A stretch of 64,000 bases of DNA from Merluccius polli (taxonomy: Eukaryota; Chordata; Actinopteri; Gadiformes; Merlucciidae). The stretch's first letter is position 1, and each line of letters begins with the position of its first letter. Under the pieces are notes generated by a model, which saw only the letters and a list, made by a program, of their open reading frames with translations, ran no database searches and was not told the DNA's origin. This document shows positions 26,501 through 47,323 of the stretch, piece by piece. The stretch is from positions 416,001 through 480,000 of the forward strand of contig JAOPHQ010001134.1 of NCBI GenBank assembly GCA_030340625.1, in the 5' to 3' direction. A program made the translations under genes and the position numbers.

Positions 26501-29500
26501 GGGAGGAGTGGAAAACTGGCCTTGAAGGGCTGAAAGAAGTCTCAATCTCCAGATGTTACTATCCACCACACTTTGGCAACATTGTGAGTGTAGAATTGCA
26601 CCACTTTTCAGATGCGAGTAGTGTAGGATATGGTGCATGCTCTTACCTTCGATACAAAAATGACCACAACAAAGTCCACTGTAGCCTTGTCATGGCTAAG
26701 GCTAGGGTCGCTCCCTCCAAGGTCACAAGTATTCCCCGTCTGGAACTTTCAGCTGCCGTGCTTGCAGCTCGATTGAGTGTTCTCCTAAAATCAGAACTGC
26801 ACATGAACATTGACAATGAATTCTTCTGGACAGATTCTAAAGTCACTCTGGCATACATCAACAATGAGGCGCGCAGGTTTCATGTATTTGTAGCAAATCG
26901 TGTCCAGTCAATAAGAGAGAATACTGACCCGAGCCAATGGCATTATGTTGACACTGCAGAAAATCCAGCCGATCATGCCTCTAGGGGGCTTAGAGCTTCA
27001 GAGATTCAATCATCCAGCTGGCTATCTGGTCCTGAGTTCCTGAGGGAAAAGGAGTTGCAACTTGAACCATGTGCACCAAATAACCTTTTGGTTGGAGACC
27101 CTGAGGTGAAAGCAGTCCAAGTGTTTACATCAAGCACAAGCAAGTGCACAGACATGCTCGACCGCCTGTCTAGATTCTCATCCTGGACAACACTCCTCAA
27201 AGTAGTGGCAAGAATTAAAAGACTCGCCTCTAAACAAAAGTGTCTCACAGACATTGTGACTGTCAAAGAACGTGAAAATGCGGCCAAAATCTTGATAAGC
27301 CTTGTCCAAAAGCAGTCATTCAGCACAGAGATTAAAATACTTGAAATAGGAAACAGTCTTCCAAGTTCCGGTCCTCTCTTCCGTCTCGATCCAATCTTGA
27401 GTGAGGGCATACTCCGTGTTGGCGGAAGATTGAAACATGCGCCTCTCAGTGAAGAGTTCCGTCATCCCATCATCTTGCCCAATAAGGGTCATATTACACA
27501 ACTCATTCTGTCACACTATCACTCTCAAATATTCCATCAGGGCAGAAGTCAAACTCAAATGGAGCTCAGAGCAAATGGATTCTGGATCCTTGGCTGCAGC
27601 ACACTGGTCTCTAAGTTCATTTACAAGTGTGTGCAGTGCCGGAAGCTGAGGCGTTCAGTTGAAGAACAGCGGATGGCCGAGCTTCCCAAAGAGCGTGTTG
27701 AAGAATCTGCTCCATTCACAAACTGCGGTATGGATTGCTTTGGCCCATTTATCATTAAGAGAAATCGCAAGGAGCACAAGAGGTACGGCTTGATACTCAC
27801 CTGTCTCTACTCTCGAGCTGTGCACATTGAGATGGTGGAAGACCTGTCCACCGATTCATTTATCAATGCGCTTAGGTGTTTCATCAGTCTAAGAGGTGCT
27901 GTGCGTCAACTCCACTGTGACCAGGGCAGAAATTTTGTGGGTGCCAAGAATGAATTAAAAGAAGCACTCAAACAGTGTGATAACCAGGCCCTGGAAAACT
28001 TCCTGGCTGACAAGCAGTGTGAGTTTGTGCTCAATGCCCCCTCAGCAAGCCATGCTGGTGGTGTTTGGGAGCGTCAAATACGCACCATACGCAATGTCCT
28101 GAATTATACATTGGCCCAAAGTGTAGGTAGACTTGATGATGCCTCTTTGAGAACTCTGTTTTATGAAGCCATGGCTATTGTCAACAGCCGCCCTCTCAGC
28201 ACAGATATAATAAATGACCCCAACTCTCTTGAGCCTTTAACACCCAACCATCTCATTCTAATGAAATCAAAGTTGGCTCTCCCACCTCCTGGGAAATTTG
28301 TCAAAGAGGATGTATATGGCACCAAAAGATGGCGCAGGATTCAGTATCTGATTGAGCAGTTCTGGAGCCGATGGAAAGGAGAATATCTGTCCAACATCTC
28401 GATGCGGCAGAAGTGGCATGTCCCCAGACGCAATGTCCAAGTGAATGATGTGGTCATCATCAAAGAAGATATCCTCCCACGGAACCAGTGGCAGTTGGGA
28501 CGAGTGGTGGAGACAACTGTGGATAGTGATGGCTTGGTGCGAAGAGTCAAAGTGCAAGTGGGGACCCAGAAATCACACAAAACTAATTCCCCATCTAAAC
28601 CATCGATCATAGAAAGACCAATACAAAAGCTGGTTCTGCTTCTTGAGAGTGAATAGTGACAAGAGTGCACACACACATATACACACACTGAAACATGCAT
28701 ATCTCATTACATTAACATATCTTATGCTTATTTGCACACTTTGGGGGTGGTGACTGGTCCATAGAAGAATCATGGGGAATCATGTATGGTTCGTGGCAAC
28801 ATGACATGATTGGTGGGAGTGTAAAGGACCACACTAGTCCTTGTATGTTTTTTGTTTTCTCAGTAGAACTATCTAAATGTGTCTTGTTTACATTCTGTTC
28901 TTTTCTACAAACATAAACTTTAATCAAATCATATTTCTATTTTGTATGTACTTTAAATGGTTGGTGTGTGTGAAGTTGTGAGTGATATTGTATGTGTGTT
29001 AATCTTGAATGACTTTGGGTGTTGAATTTTGTCCTTTGCCTGACACCGTAGCTCCACAAGAGGGAGATCTGTAAAGGTAGCAGGTGTAGGTAATGAGGGA
29101 GCTGCTTTGCTTTGTTTGAGCCTCAGCCACGAAATGTTTGAGCTCCAGACTTCAACTTAATTTATGCTACATTTGCACACAAAAAAGGATTTTTGTCGCC
29201 ACAGAAGAAAAGATTATTAAGCATCCTTGGTGAGCGCAGTGAGGTATGTTTGTTTGTGTATTTGACTGTCATTCGAAACATTGTATTTGTAACATGTGAC
29301 TTTGAATATGTATTTGACTAGGCCTAAATGATTTTGATGTTTTAATATTGATTAACAAAATATGACAATTGTACTGTGAAGATTGTATGGTGATTTGGTG
29401 TATTGTTTGTATACCCCAACACAGTTTTCACGGTGCTAAGGTGAACCTGATGATTTTGCTGCAACAAAAATAAAAGACACCTTGAGCATCTGTCGAGACT

Positions 29501-31040
29501 CTCCTTTGGAATCCAAGGGTTGCTACACTCTGATTGGTTGTAGCGCTATCCTATTGCGTGCAGAGGGAACTTGAAAGACAACCGTTTATCCCGCCCACAC
29601 TGCCAATGGAGCTATGCCAGACCTTACATCTTTCTGATGTAGGTCTGGCTTGCCAGGCTAAGAAACATCCCTATTCAGAGACAATGGATTGCCAGAAATA
29701 TACAAAATATCACTATTTAAATGTAGAAAATATTTGATCTCATTGTTATTATAATTAAAGTGGTTTACCACATGTTTATTAAATAACATGGCCAATAATG
29801 TATGATGTGACTGATAAATGTGGTTGCAGACATGGTTACTCTAAGAGAGATCCAATGTTGACTTCTAAATGGACAGCGCAGCCTGCACTTAACCTGCACT
29901 AACCTGCACTAACCTGCACTTGATAAAACAAGGTGGTCATGTGCGGGATTAAGAGATTGGAGGATTAGCCAGGTTGAACACATACAGTTACACAACAAGA
30001 CAGAGAGAAAGATCTGAGTGGACTGAAGGGCACGCATCCCACCTGTTGATGTCATGAAAACATAAAGTGGACACTGTGGTATAAGGGCAAGATTTGAATG
30101 ACTCACACAGGCTTAAAAGCATTCAAGTCTAAATGTGTAAAACCCCAATAATAGAGCCTACAATACATATTATACGATATAGTTAGTTTACATACACACA
30201 CACACACACGCACACGCACACGCACACGCACACACACACACACACACGGTACATCCAGCAGGGGCACATCACGTGTCTCAAATCTGGCCTAGTAAACAAC
30301 CTCTGAACAACGCATGTGGCTAAAATGTCTCACACCATATGTGCTCTCTCCTGCCATTACACAGACCCCTACATAGCTGTAAATCACTACAATCAATACA
30401 CTGAAATGTCATGGGTAAAAAAGAGGTTTATAGTTTTCTGCCTCTGAGTGTAACACAAATAAAGTGTTCACCATAGTGGCAGACCACCCCCCGATAAACT
30501 AGCTCACTCATTCATTGTATGACAGCCTATAAGTTGCCACATAACCTAAGACACACATAGAGGCTTAAAACATAACTGTTGTATTTTCTAAATTAAACCA
30601 AGCAATGGACAAACCAGATTTGACAGAAAGTAGCTAACTAGTTGTGCTATTCTTGTAGGCCTTTCCTTTCAACAACAGAAAAGCGGCTTTGTTTAAATGA
30701 GTCGTGTCATGAAGAGGTCGCACTTGAAAGGCTGGGGTTGTATATTTAATAGCCCATTGTATCGCGATATTAGACGAACAAAAAAGAACAAAGTTAAAAA
30801 CTAGTTAAAAACTAAATGTACACACAGGGCCAATAGGACACATAGGAGCAACACGTAGCATGCAAGCATACCAACAACAACCCTCGTATTGTAATGCCCT
30901 GCTTTTTATACAGTTCAATATTGTGATTATTAACATTTTCGTGTTGGAGATTTCAAAATGCACTTACCTTTCACTGAACAAAGGGAAAGCAAAATACCAA
31001 AAATGGCTAAAAATAAAAATAAATTCCCCATATATCTCAT
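10629..31040 (-). CDS. mfge8: Milk fat globule-EGF factor 8 (lactadherin), ten coding exons
   Basis: Coding exons, 5' to 3' on the minus strand: 31040-30968, 20076-19951, 19764-19633, 16970-16857, 16469-16288, 15407-15252, 15008-14864, 13937-13735, 13428-13279 and 10772-10629. They total 1425 nt and encode 474 aa; all junctions are GT-AG and in phase. Seen: a signal peptide (MRYMGNLFLFLAIFGILLSL); three EGF-like modules (about 25-66, 67-110, 111-148); an RGD at residues 88-90 inside EGF2; an Asx-hydroxylation pattern CRDLDGDYTCQC in EGF3; discoidin C1 (about 149-308); and discoidin C2 (about 310-474, ending LRMELLGCDD). In the known family, the secreted protein bridges phosphatidylserine on apoptotic cells to alpha-v integrins through RGD. 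Three EGFs resemble the paralogue EDIL3. Synteny with hapln3, abhd2 and rlbp1 favours MFGE8. Intron 1 is 10.9 kb because of a BEL insertion. Confidence 0.94.
11670..13063. mobile_element. Nonautonomous hAT-like element
   Basis: Ends CAGGGTTCATACACATTTTG (11670) and the inverted counterpart CAAAACGTACGAACCCTG (to 13063). Sub-terminal TTTCCATGACTTTTCC repeats occur at both sides, and AATTTG directly abuts both ends. It sits in the last mfge8 intron. An inner end-like sequence near 12897-12920 (ATTATGCCCATCCCTA) suggests a second hAT nested inside. No transposase frame is seen. Confidence 0.7.
15552..16092. mobile_element. Nonautonomous TIR element flanked by TTAA
   Basis: TTAAAGTGTCAGTGAACCC at 15552 is repeated inverted at the right end (to 16092) with one mismatch in 19. 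TTAA is at both edges. Length 541 bp, no coding capacity, inside an mfge8 intron between C1-domain exons. Confidence 0.7.
17452..17546. repeat. (GA)n microsatellite
   Basis: Interrupted GA repeat grading into GGAAA/GAAA units, in the mfge8 intron between EGF3 and EGF2 exons. Confidence 0.95.
18218..18744. mobile_element. Nonautonomous TIR element flanked by TTAA
   Basis: TTAAAGTCCATGTAAGCCAAA (from 18218) matches the inverted right end TTAAAGACCGTGTAAAGC (from 18744 on the reverse strand) with a few mismatches and a 1-nt indel. Length 527 bp, in the same mfge8 intron as the GA repeat. No transposase. Confidence 0.6.
19790..19860. repeat. (GGAA)n / (GA)n microsatellite
   Basis: Seven or eight GGAA units followed by GA repeats, about 25 bp upstream (in gene direction) of the mfge8 EGF2 acceptor at 19765. 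In the transcript this gives a CU-rich run, compatible with a strong polypyrimidine region. Confidence 0.9.
20251..20280. repeat. Perfect hairpin, 13-bp arms
   Basis: GTGTTCAGCGAGT (20251-20263), loop GCTG, then its exact reverse complement (20268-20280). In mfge8 intron 1. Confidence 0.85.
20660..21029. mobile_element. Small hAT-like element
   Basis: The left end TAGGGGTGAACAATTAATC and the right end (reverse strand TAGGACTGAACGATATGG) are similar inverted termini of the common teleost nonautonomous hAT type. AT-rich interior with ATATCG/AATCGC words. A partial ACTAGAA repeat occurs near both edges. Boundaries are approximate. Confidence 0.5.
21397..21426. repeat. Perfect hairpin, 13-bp arms
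   Basis: ACGTAGTCAGAGC (21397-21409), 4-nt loop, exact reverse complement (21414-21426). It lies 20 bp left of the BEL 5' LTR, inside the older inverted-repeat element that received the BEL insertion. Confidence 0.85.
21446..22153 (+). repeat. 5' LTR of the BEL element
   Basis: 708 bp, TG...CA ends, same length as the 3' LTR. It carries an AATAAAAG poly(A)-like signal near its right end. I did not recognise a confident tRNA primer site directly after it. Confidence 0.95.
22689..24953 (+). CDS. BEL gag-protease open frame
   Basis: A 754-codon frame. The N-terminal part is charged and predicted coiled coil (about residues 190-290, rich in E/K/Q). A middle segment (about 345-560) resembles the BEL gag domain (DUF1759-like, with PVPEPAVFSGDP). 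Zinc-knuckle-type Cys/His clusters follow (CLICKEESHGIAKC; CFGCLRKGHITKDC; CGVCGRRH). Near the end is an aspartic-protease-like motif LLDTQSDSTFV, with Q where DTGS/DTAS is usual. The frame stops at 24953 inside the protease region. Pol continues in another frame, so the protein is cut short relative to the single polyprotein usual for BEL elements. Confidence 0.85.
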   Translation: MSVTEETGKSTGERDISEEPPVLEGKSVGAQLVFGSRERQLTEKGQQVREEQAKRHVKAFLKSYDSWKSIAKECRKSLKQFCSQEDLDQVYQYIQRGYDHVHQNYEPLQRNSTNTSDVVQKMDACNTLTAEICDIVSKRLEVGVARDTFEPEVEKQRVRMSLNRDEHKSIFGETNTETVISDGLEGLENVSIANSKASSKRAEAEAELAAKQEQAKSMEEIQAQQSKLTKLESEWNLHESQVMAEMRQKQTEVQLKLEEEKSRLKKMQVDMDVKVAAARVRTYEKFEGGVENEARERHELAPLKATTVMNSNRPLSAGATMLQSQTASHSETARLAEAIASSLSLNRLPVPEPAVFSGDPLKFVDFKMSFLTLIGRKPIPAREKMLYLKNYLIGEARKAVEGFFYRSSEDAYEGAWAVLEDRYGNPFVVQKAFRDKLMKWPKINSYDSSALREFADFLKSCVEAMPQVKGLAILNDCEENHKLLKKLPDWIVRKWSRIAVDELDKSGEYPAFNRFTEFVSKEARIACNPIASPLFLNSRTPDEKPSKRAKALSTSAQSKDHTSKVSENVSFPRPRVPCLICKEESHGIAKCPGFAAKPMGDKKTFIHQNHLCFGCLRKGHITKDCRTKHICGVCGRRHPTCLHDDERGRKSGEVTMKSSSTEGQVTQIHKVNSHAVIREASATSSIVPVYLSSVNEPEKEILTYALLDTQSDSTFVLEDLARELNVATQPLQLKLSTMTAVDSYLQSKCSWPAS
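25051..28656 (+). CDS. BEL pol open frame (RT, RNase H, integrase)
   Basis: From the first in-frame ATG this frame is 1201 codons. It is also open for about 100 bp upstream, so the ATG is unlikely to be a natural start. Seen in order: reverse transcriptase core with FYVDDG (about residue 340); RNase H-like segment with HFSDAS and FFWTDSKV (about 525-610); integrase zinc-binding His/Cys region with HYHSQIFHQG and CVQCRKLR (about 825-870); and an integrase core with acidic residues in MDCFGPF, CDQGRNF and GGVWER (DDE). The C-terminal part matches the BEL-type DUF5641 region (RWKGEYL...W). It provides replication and integration functions for the element and is not a host gene. Confidence 0.9.
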   Translation: MQWSHLKHLAQELPSLQDCDVGLLIGYDCPSALAPLEVITGHENEPFAQKTELGWSIIGAANPHLDRQGSRRFVHRVAVKEIAMPTAADILRVLESDFSERNSECKLVSQDDVRFIQLLSETIRQRPDGHLEMPLPFKGQSPPLLPNNRKLATIRLQHLKRKLKANQQFHDHYKAFMADVISNGDAEPVPETAVEEVCWFIPHHGIYHPKKPGKLRVVFDCSAKFHGISLNDTLLTGPDLINSLVGVLCRFRREAVAIICDIEKMFHQFLVTPENRSYLRFLWWEHGDLEHEPKEYQMAVHLFGAASSPGCANFGLKYLAQQYESDYPSAAAFVANSFYVDDGLLSVPSIKEASELILEAQQLCKKGGLRLHKFNSNEREVLSCVDPSERASGVQCLDLNQDSTSVEHALGLQWSVESDHFSFNVNMKDKPDTRRGILSVVASLYDPLGFVAPFVLSGKCILQELCRRNVQWDDPLSDDLRPRWEEWKTGLEGLKEVSISRCYYPPHFGNIVSVELHHFSDASSVGYGACSYLRYKNDHNKVHCSLVMAKARVAPSKVTSIPRLELSAAVLAARLSVLLKSELHMNIDNEFFWTDSKVTLAYINNEARRFHVFVANRVQSIRENTDPSQWHYVDTAENPADHASRGLRASEIQSSSWLSGPEFLREKELQLEPCAPNNLLVGDPEVKAVQVFTSSTSKCTDMLDRLSRFSSWTTLLKVVARIKRLASKQKCLTDIVTVKERENAAKILISLVQKQSFSTEIKILEIGNSLPSSGPLFRLDPILSEGILRVGGRLKHAPLSEEFRHPIILPNKGHITQLILSHYHSQIFHQGRSQTQMELRANGFWILGCSTLVSKFIYKCVQCRKLRRSVEEQRMAELPKERVEESAPFTNCGMDCFGPFIIKRNRKEHKRYGLILTCLYSRAVHIEMVEDLSTDSFINALRCFISLRGAVRQLHCDQGRNFVGAKNELKEALKQCDNQALENFLADKQCEFVLNAPSASHAGGVWERQIRTIRNVLNYTLAQSVGRLDDASLRTLFYEAMAIVNSRPLSTDIINDPNSLEPLTPNHLILMKSKLALPPPGKFVKEDVYGTKRWRRIQYLIEQFWSRWKGEYLSNISMRQKWHVPRRNVQVNDVVIIKEDILPRNQWQLGRVVETTVDSDGLVRRVKVQVGTQKSHKTNSPSKPSIIERPIQKLVLLLESE
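28820..29527 (+). repeat. 3' LTR of the BEL element
   Basis: Same 708-bp sequence as the 5' LTR in a visual base-by-base comparison. It is preceded by a short purine stretch GGTGGGAG, a plausible polypurine tract, and followed by the target duplication CTCTG. Confidence 0.95.
30197..30247. repeat. (CA)n/(CACG)n microsatellite
   Basis: Interrupted CA repeat in mfge8 intron 1, between the BEL element and the signal-peptide exon. The remaining 29.7-30.9 kb is AT-rich intron with no exon seen. Confidence 0.9.
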
Positions 31041-31170
31041 ATTTGCTCCCTAGCTGTGACCTGTAACTTTTCCCTAGCTACTGGACGGCTTGATGGCTGA
31101 GATTGACAGAGGATGTGGGCGGGACCTAAGGAGCAGGGGACGCGCTACGTCATCAATCCGGTTTAAAAAT
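31041..31170 (-). promoter_or_regulatory. mfge8: Candidate mfge8 5' UTR and core promoter
   Basis: Reading upstream from the mfge8 ATG on the minus strand: a GC box (GGGCGGG near 31117-31123), a CRE/ATF-like TGACGTAG (31145-31152) and a TTTAAA TATA-like box (31162-31167). If the last is used, transcription would start near 31135 and the 5' UTR would be about 95 nt. Motif reading only. Confidence 0.4.
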
Positions 31171-31979
31171 CCCAGTCCTGTCATATAAATATAAATAAGT
31201 CACTTCGATGTAAATGCCATTACTTCGGTGCAAATCCGTTGTTCGTCGCGTCAGCTAATAATTACTATGCAATAGAAATGAAAAAAAACATTAGTAGCCT
31301 ATTTATATATACAAAAGTCGATTGCCTAACACATCTGCGCACAAGCTGAATCTATTATTTTGTGTACAGACTTTGAGATAATCGTCTGACTTATTTAAAG
31401 ACATGTCTATGTTGGTGTTTTGATGAACAGAAAGTTGGCTATAAATGGAAACTTTTAGCTCATGTAATACATGACATGATGTGATTCTGCAGAAATGTCC
31501 AAATGTGTTGCGACACTTAAATACCTATAGTAATAACTTTAGACTGTATAACATATCTAATAGCCACTGTAGGTTGTAGACATACATATTTTAAGCTGTC
31601 TGTCGCCATCAAGTGGCCGTTTATATTTGACAATTCCTTTTTTTTTTTATTTTTTTTTTAACTTTTTAAAAATATTTTGACAATTATTTGTGACCATTTT
31701 TGTTGCACAAAATCTTGCACTCACCGATTTGTACAATCTGTTAAGACTTTCAACGATATGTAGAAATAGACCAAATCTAACGGCGAAGAGGAGTAAGTCT
31801 ACCCAGGCATAACTTTAGGAAATCAAAACAGATATGGGTCGTGTGAGGAAAGTATTTATTAAGTATATAGTATATAATTAAGATTGAAGTGACCTAATAA
31901 AGGCTGCTTCACTCTATACATTTTAGTTATGTTTATTACGGTTCACTGCTTTAGCTCACGTTTTAATAAAGGTCTTCGT

Positions 31980-32376
31980 GTCGTGCCAAAAAGTGATTGT
32001 CTGCCAGAGCTTGATTGAAGGCCAAATACAGTTACTCAAAGGTGATTTCTGCCTAAATATGACTTGATCTCATTCATTCATAAGCTTCATAATATAAACA
32101 CTGGAGCTCATAGGACACTTGGAATTCTTTTAAAGGACCATTAACACAAAATAGGCATTTTCACCTGCCAAAAATTGATTGAAGAACAAACGTTAAACTT
32201 TCGAAGACACGTGCTTTTGCTATAATTACATTATAATACAGTTGTGTGTATCTGCATATTATGGCCATTTAATCCAGAGAAAAGCAGACGTTTTTGCGCT
32301 ACCGCTCAACGGGCTGCTGTGCGGGCTCCCACGGCCTGAAATCAGATTCTGGCAGACAATCACTTTTTGGCACGAC
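31980..32376. repeat. 29-bp perfect inverted repeat pair
   Basis: 31980-32008 and 32348-32376 are exact reverse complements (29 of 29), 339 bp apart, between the mfge8 and abhd2 candidate promoters. Sequence outside the arms does not look inverted. It could be the remains of a TIR element or a paired regulatory site. Confidence 0.7.
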
Positions 32377-32559
32377 GCATGATCTCTACCTGTCTATCCT
32401 GTTGTTCTGCACTTCCACAGGAGTGTCACTTAAGTCGTCATTTTCAAGACAATTAAAGACAGATACCCCAATTTAATAACATTGAGGTATGTAAACATAT
32501 TATTGTCACAAATCATGGGCAGGATGTTTATTTGAGGGGCGTGGCAAAGAATGGGAAGA

Positions 32560-32773
32560 CGTCACGGCCTTCCCCAGCCAATCAGAAGAGCGCTATGCAA
32601 ATGAGCTTCCTTTAGGAAGTGGACTCCGAAATGTCAGCACTACCAGCTAGCTCCCGGTCCGCACATCCGAGGACCTCCTGCATGTCCACCATGGTATAGC
32701 CACAACAAACCCCTATGGAAAACCACGGATACATATACACTGTTGGAAAACCGGTTACGTGTTTCTAACCGAG
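32560..32773 (+). promoter_or_regulatory. abhd2: Candidate abhd2 promoter and noncoding first exon
   Basis: AGCCAATCAG (CCAAT box, 32577-32586) and the perfect octamer ATGCAAAT (about 32594-32601) lie just upstream of a segment that ends in a strong donor GAG|GTAAGG at 32773. The coding exon 1 acceptor (TTCTCAG at 35362) needs an upstream exon, and this is the best candidate. Short upstream ATGs occur in the proposed leader. Confidence 0.4.
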
Positions 32774-32856
32774 GTAAGGATGATGCGAACCATTGTTTTA
32801 ACGCTCACCCGTCGGACGGGTGATGCTTGGTAGCTCTTCAGACCATGGCAGACCCC

Positions 32857-32903
32857 AAATAATGTGGACCGCTAACCACCCTGGTTAGCGGTCCACATTA
32901 TTT
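32857..32903. repeat. Perfect hairpin, 22-bp arms
   Basis: Arms 32857-32878 and 32882-32903 are exact reverse complements (22 of 22) separated by CCC. It starts 84 bp downstream of the candidate abhd2 leader-exon donor. It is shorter than a typical pre-miRNA. Confidence 0.9.
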
Positions 32904-35362
32904 ATACATTTAACTGAAGACATCAATTAAACGGCACACATGTGATGGGTAGTGGCCTAGACCGCTTGTCAACAATGGGGCTCTGTGCTACGTAGTGTTA
33001 TTATTATAGTTATTATAATAATTATTAGTATGTGCGTTGTGACAGCCCTAGCATAACGGTAGGAATAAGTTAGCGGCAGCCATGGAGGAACGGATGTAAA
33101 CACGGGAACGGTTCCGCTGAGGAGCCCCACCAGTCATGATGACACTAGGCGGTTGCCTTTTGTAGCTTGGCTCAGTTGATCAGTTGGCTAACTAGTCGTT
33201 GTGTGGAGGTACCTTGTAGCTCCCTATGGCCGTGAGCTAATGTTGTAATGTAGTCAAAGTGAAGCCAGTTGTGTCCATGATGGACCGTCCAACAGACACC
33301 TGGATTATGGGCTGTCGTTCATACTTCATAGAGCCAGCTGGTTGTAAACTACATGTTCACTTATGTACCTCTTCTGGACTTGACATTCATTAAAACATAC
33401 TGCACAGATTATACTACAGATAAGCAATACTAATGACACATCATGGCCTAAATATGAATCGTATAATGGCCAACATAATGTATGTACGCATATTTAGCCA
33501 TGTGGTGGTCCATGCCGGTCTGTTTGGATAGCTTTGTGGACTGACTGAAGATTCAGAGTATATATTATATTATATATATTCCTATATGAAGAGAAGTAAA
33601 ACATTTATGTTTTCGTTTTTTTGTTGTTGTAGGTTTTACAAAGTTTGGTGACTTCATCTTTTCACTATATATACATCAGAAGGTCGTTTTTGAAGGCTTT
33701 CTACAAAATTGTAAGTAACATATTTATTATATTTTTTTGGTTGTTGTTTTTTTCAGTTTTTGTTTCAACACGACAGCTTCAATTGTTGTATCGGAAATAT
33801 AACTTGTGTACTTGTTATTACTGGGCTACGCAATAGCCTATATTTGCCAAATGACCTTCCACAACTTCCTCATTTCTGTTTCATTTGCAGTTCCTCTCTT
33901 TGTTCAACACCCTAGCAACACAGGTGGCCTTATTTACCTTAAAAATAATGTTTAGACTAACAAATCTACTCCTGGGATAAATAATGGTATAACTGCTAGC
34001 TTCACAGTATTTTTTTGCAAACTGTGACCATGAACTCAAAAAGTTGTATTATGTTTTAAGGTGTATCCTTATTTTTATCTGAGTGACTTGCAATATGGTG
34101 GGTTTTTCTGTAACCCTGTTGCACAACTCACTGACTGGACATGACTTTTCAAGTCAATAGTGAGACGTCTTAGTCTATAACCCAGTGGCATAGACTAAAG
34201 CTGTTTTATATCACAGTGAGGGATGGGCGATATGGCCTAAAATCCATATCGCGATATACATTGCAGCCTCTTGCGATAGCGATACATATCACGATATATA
34301 AATTATAATAAAACCATTTCAGAACAGGTTACATAGACCCTAAGGAAAGCCAAACTGCTAAATGTATTTAAAAAAGAAAGAAAGCAGTATGTAGACATAC
34401 ATTTATTGTGCAAAACTGTAATCATACAGTAAACTGTAAACATAATGTTGCAGATAAATAAAAAAACTGGTCTTTTTAAGGAACAGACACTGTACTGAAA
34501 ATACTTCTGTGTAATGACAGATACTTATATAAAAACATATTTCTTACACATAAACTTTCTTACCTGAACAGATAGTGTGAATTAGGTAAACACATCCAGT
34601 ATTAGGCATGGCTATTTTAAATAAAGAAAAGTATTCCAAGTGTAGTGCACAGATGCTTCAAATGAAAACATAAAAGTGCAAAATGGAAGCACAATAATTT
34701 TTTTAAATAAAGAAAATCCTTCCAGTAGTGTTGTGCTGTAGCCTATAGACAAAGACAACGATTTGTGGCCGTGTTTGATCGGGAGGGCGTTTTTATTTTG
34801 AAAAGTAACCGGATGCTCTATGGCTTTTACTATTTCACCTCCTGCCCGGTCGATCTGTTCAGCAACGGCTCGCGTCAAAAATAGAATGCTACGGAATGAT
34901 AGCGCTGCGGCGCGGCGCACCGCTCCTGGGACGCTGCGTGGCAGCGATCAGCAGCGGTGACCGCGGCGCAGCCGTTCTGCGGCGCTTACGTCAGGCACAT
35001 TAGTAAACTAAAGAAAATGTTTTCTCGATTTCTTGCACCGGTCTTTTTCACGAGTTCTAGCTGCTCCGTTTTTTATCGTTTATATCGTATATCGTTTATA
35101 TCGCGCATTACTAGCTTAGATAATTGGAAGAAATTCAAGTGGTTCTATTCCATATCTAGGCATATCTACACATTTTGGGATAAATAAATAACTGAATGTC
35201 TTCACTCGTCACTAGCTGTACATAATTAAGCCTCCTCTTCCCCCAGAAGTAGCTCGATATGTGGTTTGTATCGCTTCACCACTGGCAACCATACCTGTTC
35301 ACTGTTAGTGTTTGGCCTAAATGTAACCAAGTTTTTTTTTTTTTTCATCTCTCTCTTCTCAG
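32904..35362. other. Putative abhd2 intron 1 leader region
   Basis: AT-rich noncoding sequence. A terminus of the common teleost hAT type (GGGATGGGCGATATGGCC at about 34221) begins an AT-rich repeat that continues with ATATCG words to about 35105; its right end was not found. No exon or RNA gene is recognised. Confidence 0.4.
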
Positions 35363-35369
35363 AACAATC

Positions 35370-47308
<11,939 letters not shown>

Positions 47309-47322
47309 TACACACACACAGG

Positions 47323-47323
<1 letters not shown>

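Larger units (their letters stand above)
21446..29527 (+). mobile_element. BEL/Pao LTR retrotransposon, near full length
   Basis: An 8082-bp element with 708-bp LTRs (21446-22153, 28820-29527) starting TGTAAAGG and ending GCTACA, and the 5-bp target duplication CTCTG on both sides. By eye the LTRs are identical, implying a very recent insertion. The interior has a 535-bp leader, a gag-protease frame and a pol frame with RT, RNase H and integrase. It has no envelope frame: only about 160 bp separate pol from the 3' LTR. It lies in mfge8 intron 1, antisense to the gene. The domain order PR-RT-RH-IN and the RT core YVDD, with BEL-type integrase sequence, support BEL/Pao over Gypsy. Gag-protease and pol are in different frames, so this copy is probably not fully competent. 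Confidence 0.95.

Noticed and set aside
21446..29527. Possible endogenous retrovirus with an envelope gene
   Set aside because: Only about 160 bp lie between pol and the 3' LTR and no third long frame exists. The domain order and pol sequence fit an LTR retrotransposon of the BEL/Pao group.
10629..31040. Naming the discoidin gene edil3 because of three EGF modules
   Set aside because: Neighbours hapln3, abhd2 and rlbp1 define the MFGE8 locus. EDIL3 is expected beside HAPLN1.
32857..32903. Hairpin as a microRNA precursor
   Set aside because: At 47 nt with a 3-nt loop and fully perfect arms it is shorter and more perfect than usual pre-miRNAs. A template-switch origin fits better.
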